From UBA5499 sp002426275 (GTDB taxonomy: Bacteria; Bacillota; DTU084), in contig CALASN010000056.1 in NCBI GenBank assembly GCA_937888735.1, positions 1-6,389 on the forward strand: a DNA stretch of 6,389 nucleotides. The letters are read 5' to 3'. A program made the position numbers and the translations under genes. The notes below the pieces were generated by a model, which was not told the origin of the DNA, searched no databases, and saw only the letters and a list, made by a program, of their open reading frames with translations. Of this stretch, positions 1-6,262 are shown piece by piece. The stretch's first letter is position 1. Each line of letters begins with the position of its first letter.

Positions 1-838
1 GTGCTCTTTTTTTGTTGGCTCTGGCCCTTCCGATCCGCTTCCTCACCTGATGCACGCTTTGATCCAAAAGCTCGCTGTCCGGGCGGGCAAAATAAACATA
101 CTCGAAAACGCAGAATGCTTCCCGCTCTCTTTCCGCATAGCGCCGGAAGCGCACGCCTTCCCGATCGATGATCACCATTTCCCCCGGCTCGATCTCCCGC
201 AAAACTTCCGCTCCCAGATTTGACAGCGCGCAGCTTTCCGAGGCTAAAATGTACCCGTCCGCTCTGGCGCCTAAAACCAGAGGCCTGAAGCCCAAAGGAT
301 CCCGCAGTCCCAGCAAGCGATCCCGCGTCAGAGCCACCAGGGCGAAAGCCCCGTCAAGCTGTTGGGCGGCTGCCACCAGGGCGGTCTCCAAATCTCCCTT
401 TTGCTGAGCCATCAGGTTGACGATGAGCTCCGTATCCGTTGTGGTGGTAAACACGGAGCCGCTTGCGGTGAGCCTGCTCCTCAGCTGCGCCGAATTGGTG
501 AGATTGCCGTTATGGGCCAAGGCAACCTGGCCGAAGACGCTGTCCACAACCAACGGCTGGGCATTTTCCAAAAGGTTCGAGCCTGTTGTGGAATAGCGGA
601 CATGGCCGATGGCCGCAGATCCCTTCAAGCTGTCCAGCGCCTCTTCAGAGAAAACCTTCTGCACCAAATCCGTTCCTTTGTGCAAACGCAGCTGCCTGCC
701 GTCCGTCACGGCCATCCCGCTGCTTTCCTGTCCCCTGTGCTGAAGGGAAAACAGCCCCAAATAGGTCAGGGGAGCCACTTCCACCTCCGGACAGAAAATC
801 CCAAAGACGCCGCATTCTTCGTTGATTTCGTGTTTCAC
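1..838 (-). CDS. purF: Amidophosphoribosyltransferase PurF, N-terminal 279 residues (runs off left edge)
   Basis: PurF makes 5-phosphoribosylamine from PRPP and glutamine, the first committed purine step. The visible part starts at a GTG directly after the purL TAA and has a GGGGGA Shine-Dalgarno 7 nt upstream. The start MKHEINEECGVFGIF places the Ntn-hydrolase nucleophile at Cys9, so residues 1-8 would be a short propeptide, as in the Bacillus-type enzyme. The glutaminase domain shows SLQHRGQES (31-39), GHVRYSTTG (78-86), LAHNGNLTN (107-115) and DPLGFRPL (180-187). Cys203 in ASESCAL matches the position of the first Fe-S cluster ligand of the Bacillus enzyme. FEYVYFARPDS (245-255) marks the join to the phosphoribosyltransferase domain, most of which lies outside. 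Family length is about 470-480 residues. The frame is open to the edge, but the last ten residues (RARANKKRA) fit the usual LAxE stretch poorly. Identity is very secure. Confidence 0.96.
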   Translation of the reverse strand, partial: MKHEINEECGVFGIFCPEVEVAPLTYLGLFSLQHRGQESSGMAVTDGRQLRLHKGTDLVQKVFSEEALDSLKGSAAIGHVRYSTTGSNLLENAQPLVVDSVFGQVALAHNGNLTNSAQLRSRLTASGSVFTTTTDTELIVNLMAQQKGDLETALVAAAQQLDGAFALVALTRDRLLGLRDPLGFRPLVLGARADGYILASESCALSNLGAEVLREIEPGEMVIIDREGVRFRRYAEREREAFCVFEYVYFARPDSELLDQSVHQVRKRIGRARANKKRA

Positions 839-3073
839 TTATTTTTCCCCCAGCAGGCGATCCAAGCCGCCCGTCCACTGGTCCAGCATTTTCCCTAAGT
901 CGGAGTCAATCACCTTCGTCTCTCCCAGTTCCACCGTGAACCGGTCGCCGCCCACGCGGCCCAAAAGGCTAACGGAGACTCCCCTCTGAAGCGCCAAGCC
1001 GCGGAGGGCATCGTAATTATTCTCCGGCACTGACAGCACATATCTGGCCTGACTTTCGCCAAACAGGAGGGCATCACGCCGGTTGGGACAATATAATCTC
1101 ACGTGAGCGCCGATTTTTCCCGCCAAAGCGCACTCTGCCAAAGCGATGGCGCAGCCGCCGTCGCTGACGTCATGACAAGAGCTCACGAGGCCGGAAGAGA
1201 TGACTGCGCGGCAAAACTCGCCATTGCGCTTTTCCGCGTCCAGATCCAGCTTAGGCCCGGAGCCGGCCACGAGATTCCTGCGGACGTGCAGATACTCGCT
1301 GCCGCTGAGCTCTTCGCCCTGCTCTCCCACCAAGGCAATCAAATCGCCTTGGTTTTTGAAAGCAATGGTGGCATACTGCTCGGCGTCCTCCAGCAGGCCC
1401 AGCATGCCGATGACAGGGGTGGGATAGATGGCTTCTCCTTCGGTCTCGTTATATAAACTCACATTGCCGCCTGTGACCGGCGTGCCCAAGGCGCGGCAGG
1501 CTGCGGCCACACCTTGCACAGTTTGGGTCAATTGCCAGTAGATCTCGGGCTTCTCGGGATTTCCCAGGTTAAGCCCGTCGGTGATGGCCAAAGGCAAGCC
1601 GCCTGAGGCATAGATGTTCCTGGCTGCCTCGGCCACAGCCAAAGCAGCGCCGCCTTTGGGATTTTGGTAACAGTAACGGCCATTGCAATCTATGGTCAGG
1701 GCGATGCCGCGCTTGGTGCCGGGAATGCGCAGCACTGCCGCGTCAGACCCGGGACCCACCAAAGTTCCCAGCTGCACGTCTTGATCGTATTGTTCCCAGA
1801 CCCACCTGCGGCTGACGATATTGGCAGAGGTCAAAAGCTGCCAGAAGGCCTCTTGAATCTCATCAGGCTCCAAATCAGGCAGCTGTTGGAAATCATAGCT
1901 CCAAAGCTTGTCAAGATAGTCCGGCCTTTTGGCCGGCGGCACGTAAGAGGGGGCTCCCTCTGTGGATAACGATTTGGCCGGCACTTCCGCCGCCAGTTGG
2001 CCGTTGTGGAAGACGCGCAGCATGCCGTCGTCCGTCACTTTGCCCACCACCACAGCGTTCAGGCCCCATTTTTTAAAGATGGCTTTCACCTGTTCTTCCG
2101 CTCCCGCTTTGGGAACCACCAGCATCCGCTCCTGGGATTCGGAGAGCATGATCTCATAGCTGTTCATGCCCTTCTCCCGCTGGGGCACAAGCGACAGATC
2201 CATTTCAATGCCGCTTGAGGCGTTGCTGGCCATCTCCGAGGAGGAACTGGTGAGGCCGGCAGCTCCCATATCCTGAATGCCCACCACAACGCCGCTTTCA
2301 ATGAGTTCCAGGCAAGCTTCAATGAGGAGCTTCTCGGTAAAAGGATCTCCCACCTGCACTGAAGGCCGTTTTTCTTCGTTCTCTTCGCTGAGCTCAGCGG
2401 AAGCGAAAGTCGCGCCGTGAATGCCGTCTCTGCCGGTGGTGGAACCTACCACCATCACCGGATTGCCAACTCCGCTGGCGGAAGCCTTGGTGATCAGGCT
2501 GTGGGATACGACCCCTACGCTCATGGCGTTGACCAGGCAGTTGCCAGCGTAGCAATCGGCGAAGGAAACCTCTCCCGCCACTGTGGGCACGCCGGTGCAG
2601 TTGCCGTAGTCGCCGATGCCAGCCACAACCCCCCGCACCAGCCGCCGGACGTGCTCGGAAGCGGGATCTCCGAAGCGCAAAGAGTTGAGATTAGCGATGG
2701 GTCGCGCACCCATGGTGAAAATATCCCGCAGAATGCCGCCCACGCCTGTGGCCGCTCCCTGATAAGGTTCAACGGCTGAAGGGTGGTTATGGCTTTCCAC
2801 TTTCATCACAATGGCCAGGCCGTCGCCGATATCAATGGCCCCCGCGTTCTCACCCGGTCCCACCAGGATTCTCTCTGCCTTGGTGGGAAAATTCTTGAAC
2901 AGAGGCCGAGAATGTTTATACGCGCAATGCTCGCTCCAGAGCACCGCATACATGCCCAGTTCGGTGTAATTGGGAAGCCTGCCCAGGATCCCGCAAATCT
3001 TCTGGTATTCTTCATCCTTAAGGCCCATGGGCCGCCAAGCCTGGGTCTGTTGTATTTCCTGAGGCGTCAACAC
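839..3073 (-). CDS. purL: Phosphoribosylformylglycinamidine synthase subunit PurL (small type)
   Basis: PurL is the synthetase subunit of FGAM synthase. It converts FGAR, ATP and ammonia to FGAM, using ammonia delivered by PurQ. The 744-residue length is that of the small Gram-positive type, which lacks fused PurS-like and glutaminase domains and so needs the two genes just upstream. Motifs in order: NYTELGMYAVLWSEHC (35-50, with conserved His49), ESHNHPSAVEPYQGAATG (93-110), GRDGIHGATFAS (214-225), GIQDMGAAGLTSSS (265-278), LSESQERM (310-317), GPGSDAAVLRI (440-450), NPEKPEIYWQ (505-514), HDVSDGG (634-640) and LLFGESQARYVLS (669-681). Both halves of the duplicated PurM-like fold are present. 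The start is GTG, overlapping the purQ end by 7 nt, with a GGGGGAAGG tract just upstream. A TTG one codon later is possible but less likely. No frameshift or missing motif was seen. Confidence 0.98.
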   Translation of the reverse strand: MLTPQEIQQTQAWRPMGLKDEEYQKICGILGRLPNYTELGMYAVLWSEHCAYKHSRPLFKNFPTKAERILVGPGENAGAIDIGDGLAIVMKVESHNHPSAVEPYQGAATGVGGILRDIFTMGARPIANLNSLRFGDPASEHVRRLVRGVVAGIGDYGNCTGVPTVAGEVSFADCYAGNCLVNAMSVGVVSHSLITKASASGVGNPVMVVGSTTGRDGIHGATFASAELSEENEEKRPSVQVGDPFTEKLLIEACLELIESGVVVGIQDMGAAGLTSSSSEMASNASSGIEMDLSLVPQREKGMNSYEIMLSESQERMLVVPKAGAEEQVKAIFKKWGLNAVVVGKVTDDGMLRVFHNGQLAAEVPAKSLSTEGAPSYVPPAKRPDYLDKLWSYDFQQLPDLEPDEIQEAFWQLLTSANIVSRRWVWEQYDQDVQLGTLVGPGSDAAVLRIPGTKRGIALTIDCNGRYCYQNPKGGAALAVAEAARNIYASGGLPLAITDGLNLGNPEKPEIYWQLTQTVQGVAAACRALGTPVTGGNVSLYNETEGEAIYPTPVIGMLGLLEDAEQYATIAFKNQGDLIALVGEQGEELSGSEYLHVRRNLVAGSGPKLDLDAEKRNGEFCRAVISSGLVSSCHDVSDGGCAIALAECALAGKIGAHVRLYCPNRRDALLFGESQARYVLSVPENNYDALRGLALQRGVSVSLLGRVGGDRFTVELGETKVIDSDLGKMLDQWTGGLDRLLGEK

Positions 3074-3777
3074 GCTGCCTTCCCCCTTTCGGCTAAGTAG
3101 GCGATGGCTGACTGAAACACAGCGAGCCCGTCGGTGCTGCCCAAAACCTCTTCACTGCTGCGCTCTGGGTGAGGCATCATACCCAAGACATTGCCCGCTT
3201 CATTGGCGATGCCGGCAATATTATTCACAGAGCCGTTGGGATTAGCTTCGTCAGTCGCCTGCCCTTGGCTGTCCGCATAGCGGAAGACGATTCTGCCGTT
3301 ATCCTCCAGCTGCCGCAGCTCCGCAGGCTCCAGATAATAATTCCCCTCGCCATGGGCGATGGGCGCCTGAATCACCTGGCCCTTCTCATAGAGACTGGTG
3401 AACGGGGTATTCGTGTTCTCCACCCGCAGCAGCTGCCGCCTGCAGACGAAGCGCAAACTGCGGTTGCGCAGCATCGCGCCCGGCAGCAGGCCCGCCTCCA
3501 GTAAAATTTGAAAGCCATTGCAGATTCCCAAAACCGGACCGCCGCCATTGGCAAAATCCCGGACCGCTTCCATGATGGGGGAGAAGCAGGCCAAGGCGCC
3601 GGTGCGCAGGTAATCTCCATAAGAAAAGCCGCCCGGCAGGATCACGCATTGGGCGTCACCCAGGGAGGTATCCTGATGCCAAACAGCCGTCACCTCCTGC
3701 CGCAGGACATTCCCCAGGACATGGAGGTAATCGCGATCGCAGTTGGAGCCTGGAAAGACCACCACGGCGAATTTCAT
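3067..3777 (-). CDS. purQ: Phosphoribosylformylglycinamidine synthase glutaminase subunit PurQ
   Basis: PurQ hydrolyses glutamine and channels the ammonia to PurL within the PurSQL complex. The 236-residue product is a class I glutamine amidotransferase. It starts MKFAVVVFPGSNCD, has the oxyanion region LPGGFSYGDYLRTG (47-60), the nucleophile elbow LGICNGFQ (83-90, Cys86), PIAHGEGNY (139-147), NGSVNNIAGI (181-190) and the triad partners His203 and Glu205 in MMPHPER (200-206). Length is near the family norm (about 225-235). The ATG directly follows the purS TAG (TAGATG), and a strong GGAGGTG Shine-Dalgarno lies inside the last purS codons, so translation is probably coupled to purS. Its own 3' end overlaps purL. 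The C-terminus (ERGKAAC) is slightly longer than in Bacillus but otherwise ordinary. Confidence 0.98.
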   Translation of the reverse strand: MKFAVVVFPGSNCDRDYLHVLGNVLRQEVTAVWHQDTSLGDAQCVILPGGFSYGDYLRTGALACFSPIMEAVRDFANGGGPVLGICNGFQILLEAGLLPGAMLRNRSLRFVCRRQLLRVENTNTPFTSLYEKGQVIQAPIAHGEGNYYLEPAELRQLEDNGRIVFRYADSQGQATDEANPNGSVNNIAGIANEAGNVLGMMPHPERSSEEVLGSTDGLAVFQSAIAYLAERGKAAC

Positions 3778-4029
3778 CTAGAGCACCTCCGCAAGCTGGT
3801 AGGTATATTGTTCGATTACAGGATTGACCAACACGCGCCGGCAAATCTCATCCAGCTGCCGTTCCGCCTCTGCCCTGACGTCCGTATCCAGTACCACTTC
3901 AAAATATTTGCCAATTCTCACTTTTTCCACAGCGCCGTAACCTAAGGATTCCAAAGAATTCTTCACAGCTTTCCCCTGAGGATCCAAAACCTTGTCTTTC
4001 AGGGTCACATGAATCTCTGCTCTCCACAT
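3778..4029 (-). CDS. purS: Phosphoribosylformylglycinamidine synthase subunit PurS
   Basis: PurS is the small third subunit of the FGAM synthase complex. It forms a dimer that bridges PurQ and PurL and is needed for ammonia transfer. The 83-residue length is typical (about 80-85). The N-terminus reads WRAEIHVTLKDKVLDPQGKA, the classic PurS strand and loop, followed by SLESLGYGAVEKVRIGKYFEV (the second residue set is about 25-45) and a C-terminal helix with the conserved VNPVIEQY (68-75). A GGGAGG Shine-Dalgarno lies about 9 nt before the ATG in the 15-nt gap after purC, the widest gap in the operon. It is directly followed by purQ. Small genes of this kind are easily missed, but the sequence match and the position between purC and purQ are both standard for Firmicutes. 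Confidence 0.97.
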   Translation of the reverse strand: MWRAEIHVTLKDKVLDPQGKAVKNSLESLGYGAVEKVRIGKYFEVVLDTDVRAEAERQLDEICRRVLVNPVIEQYTYQLAEVL

Positions 4030-4044
4030 TTCAGAAGGCCTCCC

Positions 4045-4752
4045 TTATTTTCCGCACAATCTGCGATAGACTTCCGCGTACGCCTCTGCCACTCCGCCCA
4101 GATCCCTGCGAAAACGATCCTTATCCAGCTTCTCTTGGCTTTTGCTGTCCCAAAAGCGGCAGGTGTCGGGAGAGATCTCGTCTGCCAACAGGATCTCGCC
4201 TTGGGCAGTACGTCCGAATTCCAGCTTGAAATCCACTAAAATAAGCCCTTTGGCCGACAGGTGCGGCTCCAGAATCGAGTTCACGCGCAAGGCCATTTCT
4301 TTCAACTGGTCCAGCTCCTGGCAGGTAGCGGCGCCCAAGGCCAAAATGTGATCCGTATTGACCAAGGGATCTCCCAGAGCATCGTCTTTGTAATAAAACT
4401 CAACCACGGTCCGGGGCAGCTTTTTCCCCTCGTCGAGGCCCAGCCGCTTGGCAATGCTGCCTGCGGCAATGTTGCGGACCACCACCTCCAGGGGAATGAT
4501 CTCGACTTTCCGCACCAGCATCTCCCTGGGGCTCAGCGTTTCCAGGTAGTGGGTCTCGACCTTGCCGGCCAAGAGATTGAAAAAATACTCGCTGATCTTT
4601 AAGTTCAACTCACCTTTACCCTGGATCTGCGCCCGCTTGGCGCCGTTGCCGGCTGTGGTGTCGTCTTTGTAGTAGACGATCAGTTGGTCTTCCTCTGGGG
4701 TGCTGTAGATAATCTTTGCTTTTCCTTCATGGCTCTCGGCTAGTTTCCGCAT
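4045..4752 (-). CDS. purC: Phosphoribosylaminoimidazole-succinocarboxamide synthase PurC
   Basis: PurC (SAICAR synthetase) joins CAIR and aspartate using ATP. With the start chosen here the product has 235 residues, close to the ~240 of Bacillus PurC. Motifs: HEGKAKIIY (8-16, the nucleotide-binding N-terminal strand pair), KDDTTAGNGAKRAQIQGKG (29-47), IPLEVVVRNIAAGS (86-99, the first family signature), EFYYKDDALGDPL (118-130), VDFKLEFG (173-180, the second signature) and LADEISPDTCRFWD (189-202). The open frame extends 12 codons further upstream to an ATG at 4788 inside purB. I prefer the ATG at 4752 because it overlaps the purB TAA by one base (TAATG), has an AGAGGAGA Shine-Dalgarno about 7 nt before it, and gives MRKLAESHEGKAK, the usual family N-terminus. 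No odd residues were noticed. Confidence 0.97.
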   Translation of the reverse strand: MRKLAESHEGKAKIIYSTPEEDQLIVYYKDDTTAGNGAKRAQIQGKGELNLKISEYFFNLLAGKVETHYLETLSPREMLVRKVEIIPLEVVVRNIAAGSIAKRLGLDEGKKLPRTVVEFYYKDDALGDPLVNTDHILALGAATCQELDQLKEMALRVNSILEPHLSAKGLILVDFKLEFGRTAQGEILLADEISPDTCRFWDSKSQEKLDKDRFRRDLGGVAEAYAEVYRRLCGK

Positions 4753-6155
4753 TATTTTTCTCCTCTCGCAGCTAAATACTTTTCCCACCTCTGGCAGGTG
4801 GTCTCGACTTTCCGCACTGCTTGTCCCAGGTAAAGTTCGGGACTGGTGAGCGCCTGGCGCTGCCGGGCGGTGAATTTTGCAAGATACGGCGCCAGTTCCC
4901 CGGATGCGGCCACAAGCTCAGGCAATGGCCGCCCCTCCTGTTGAGCCTGCAAGGTGAGCTTGCGCACGCACTCGTGAGCGTCCGGATGTCCTGCCGTGGC
5001 AAGCAAAATGTATAGGGGCTCCGCGATCACCATCTGACTTGACAAATTGAAATTCTCCCGCATCCGCTCCCTGTCCACAGCCAGTTTGCCCAAGACTTTG
5101 GCGAGGCGTTTGGTGGCCAGCACCAAACCTGCCGCAATCTCGACCAAGAACCGCTGGGAGGCGGAATTGGTGAGATCCCGCTGGTGTTCTGAGATCTGAT
5201 CCATGTACACGGTGAGAATCCTGGGAGTAAATTCTTTCCACAGACTTTTCACGTGCTCGAAATTCCAGGGGTTGCGCTTGTGAGGCATGGTGGAGGAACC
5301 CACCTGGTCCCGGGCGAAGTATTCGCCCACCTCGCCGATCTCGCTGCGCTGCAGGTGCCGAAAATCGTCAGCCAAATTGGCCAGGATCCCGAAAGTCGAG
5401 ATCAGAGCGTGGATGAAATCAAGCATGTATTCCGGCTCTACGATCTGGGTGGAGATGCCGGCGGGCTTGAGCCCCACTTCCGCCAAGACTTCTGCTTCAA
5501 AATTTTCGGGATCGTCAAAAAACAGCGAACTCGCATTGTAGGCGCCGACTGCTCCGGCGAACTTTCCCCGGAGATTGGCCGCCGTGCTCTCAACCAGCTT
5601 GATCCGCTCTCCCAATCTGCTGACATATTCGGCCACCGCAAAACCGAAGGTGATGGGCACCGCGTGCTGGCCGTGAGTGCGTCCCATCTGCAGCGTGTCC
5701 TTTTCCCGCCTGGCAATCTGGATCAGAAGCGCCTCCAGTTCCAGAAGCGCCGGCACGATCACCTGGCTCGACGCTGCTTTGAAACGGAGGCTATTGGCTG
5801 TGTCCAGAATGTCCATGGACGTGGCCGCCAGGTGAATATACGGCTTCACGTCGTCGTCCACCCGCCGGCGCAGGCAATTCACTAAAGCGCGAATATTGTG
5901 CCTGGTCTTCTCTTCTTCCTGATATACTTCCAGGGCAGTGATGCTCCCGCAGGCAGCCTCAACCTGACTGACAGCCTTATCCGGGCAAAGGCCGCGCCTG
6001 GCGAGGACTTTCACCAGCGCAAGCTCCACTTCCAGTTCATAGGCGATCAGCGCGCCCTCGGAAAGATAACGGCTGAGCTGGTCTGCCAGCTTCGGATCGG
6101 AGAGATAATAACGATGATCCAAAGGGCTGAGATTAGCGAAGATCTCTCGCTGCAT
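4752..6155 (-). CDS. purB: Adenylosuccinate lyase PurB, long divergent variant
   Basis: PurB removes fumarate from SAICAR (giving AICAR) and from adenylosuccinate (giving AMP). It belongs to the fumarase/aspartase superfamily. The 467 residues show KTRHNIRAL (83-91, conserved His86), AATSMDILDTAN (110-121), GRTHGQHAVP (158-167, catalytic His161 and His164 region), the superfamily signature GSSTMPHKRNP (286-296, with the catalytic serine of the mobile loop), and HQRDLTNSASQR (324-335). It is longer than Bacillus PurB (about 430). Its N-terminus NLSPLDHRY resembles the SPxDxRY opening of E. coli-type enzymes rather than the short Bacillus type. Instead of the HERDxSHSSxER stretch of Bacillus PurB it has HQRDLTNSASQR. 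Operon context makes adenylosuccinate lyase by far the best call, though the subtype is unusual. The ATG has a GGGAGGG Shine-Dalgarno 7 nt upstream on the 16-nt exon left by the intron. Confidence 0.93.
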   Translation of the reverse strand: MQREIFANLSPLDHRYYLSDPKLADQLSRYLSEGALIAYELEVELALVKVLARRGLCPDKAVSQVEAACGSITALEVYQEEEKTRHNIRALVNCLRRRVDDDVKPYIHLAATSMDILDTANSLRFKAASSQVIVPALLELEALLIQIARREKDTLQMGRTHGQHAVPITFGFAVAEYVSRLGERIKLVESTAANLRGKFAGAVGAYNASSLFFDDPENFEAEVLAEVGLKPAGISTQIVEPEYMLDFIHALISTFGILANLADDFRHLQRSEIGEVGEYFARDQVGSSTMPHKRNPWNFEHVKSLWKEFTPRILTVYMDQISEHQRDLTNSASQRFLVEIAAGLVLATKRLAKVLGKLAVDRERMRENFNLSSQMVIAEPLYILLATAGHPDAHECVRKLTLQAQQEGRPLPELVAASGELAPYLAKFTARQRQALTSPELYLGQAVRKVETTCQRWEKYLAARGEK

Positions 6156-6171
6156 TTACTTCCCTCCCATA
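6156..6171 (-). promoter_or_regulatory. purB leader remnant (3' exon) with Shine-Dalgarno
   Basis: These 16 nt lie between the predicted intron 3' end and the purB ATG and read TATGGGAGGGAAGTAA. GGGAGGG (6162-6168) is a strong ribosome binding site. Its first six bases match the 5' strand of intron domain VI (6208-6213), so the same domain VI 3' strand could pair with either. No promoter fits in so short a stretch, so transcription must start inside or upstream of the intron. Confidence 0.8.
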
Positions 6172-6213
6172 ATCGGGTAGGAGGCTACCCATTATTTGAG
6201 TAGCCGACCTCCC
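6172..6213 (-). ncRNA. Group II intron domain VI with bulged branch-point A
   Basis: The lower helix pairs GGGAGG (6208-6213) with CCU-A-CCC (6175-6181), leaving A at 6178 bulged. The upper helix pairs GGCUACUC with GGGUAGCC around an AAAUAAU loop. The bulged A is the seventh base from the intron 3' end (ACCCGAT), the usual branch-point distance. Domain VI follows domain V after three bases (GGU, 6214-6216), the canonical J5/6 length. The exact 3' splice site (after 6172) is inferred from this spacing and the GAT ending. Confidence 0.85.
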
Positions 6214-6216
6214 ACC

Positions 6217-6246
6217 GCACCGTACGTACCGTTCGGTATACGGCGC
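6217..6246 (-). ncRNA. Group II intron domain V (catalytic hairpin)
   Basis: The 30-nt hairpin has a 9-bp proximal helix GCGCCGUAU / GUACGGUGC. It includes the G·U pair at position 3 and the U·G pair at position 9 seen in classic domain V. Then come a 2-nt AC bulge on the 3' side, a 3-bp distal helix ACC/GGU and a GAAC loop. The catalytic triad at positions 2-4 is CGC rather than AGC, as in the IIC intron of Oceanobacillus iheyensis. The distal helix is 2 bp shorter than in the yeast ai5γ intron, and the loop departs from the GNRA rule by its last base. Confidence 0.92.
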
Positions 6247-6262
6247 TTTCAAAGTTTACACA

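Noticed and set aside
645..878. Minus-strand open frame spanning the purL/purF junction.
   Set aside because: It is out of frame with both genes. The purF frame beginning at the GTG at 838 carries the conserved MKHEINEECGVFG start and all PurF motifs.
4030..4044. Possible regulatory element in the purC-purS gap.
   Set aside because: The 15 nt hold only the purS Shine-Dalgarno (GGGAGG); too short for a terminator, promoter or riboswitch.
4753..4788. Upstream ATG that would give PurC 12 extra residues (MGKVFSCERRKI).
   Set aside because: It lies inside purB without a clear Shine-Dalgarno, while the ATG at 4752 has AGAGGAGA at good spacing, a TAATG junction, and the family's usual N-terminus.
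5253..5885. Long plus-strand open frame (210 codons) opposite purB.
   Set aside because: It is the antisense shadow of a clearly conserved gene; its translation shows no recognisable domain. The same holds for plus-strand frames at 362-898, 3508-3945 and 2417-2779.
6224..6240. CCGAAC / GTTCGG motif resembling half of a Gram-positive PurR PurBox upstream of purB.
   Set aside because: It is the distal stem and loop of intron domain V (ACCGAACGGU). There is no second correctly spaced half-site, and the match is explained by RNA structure.
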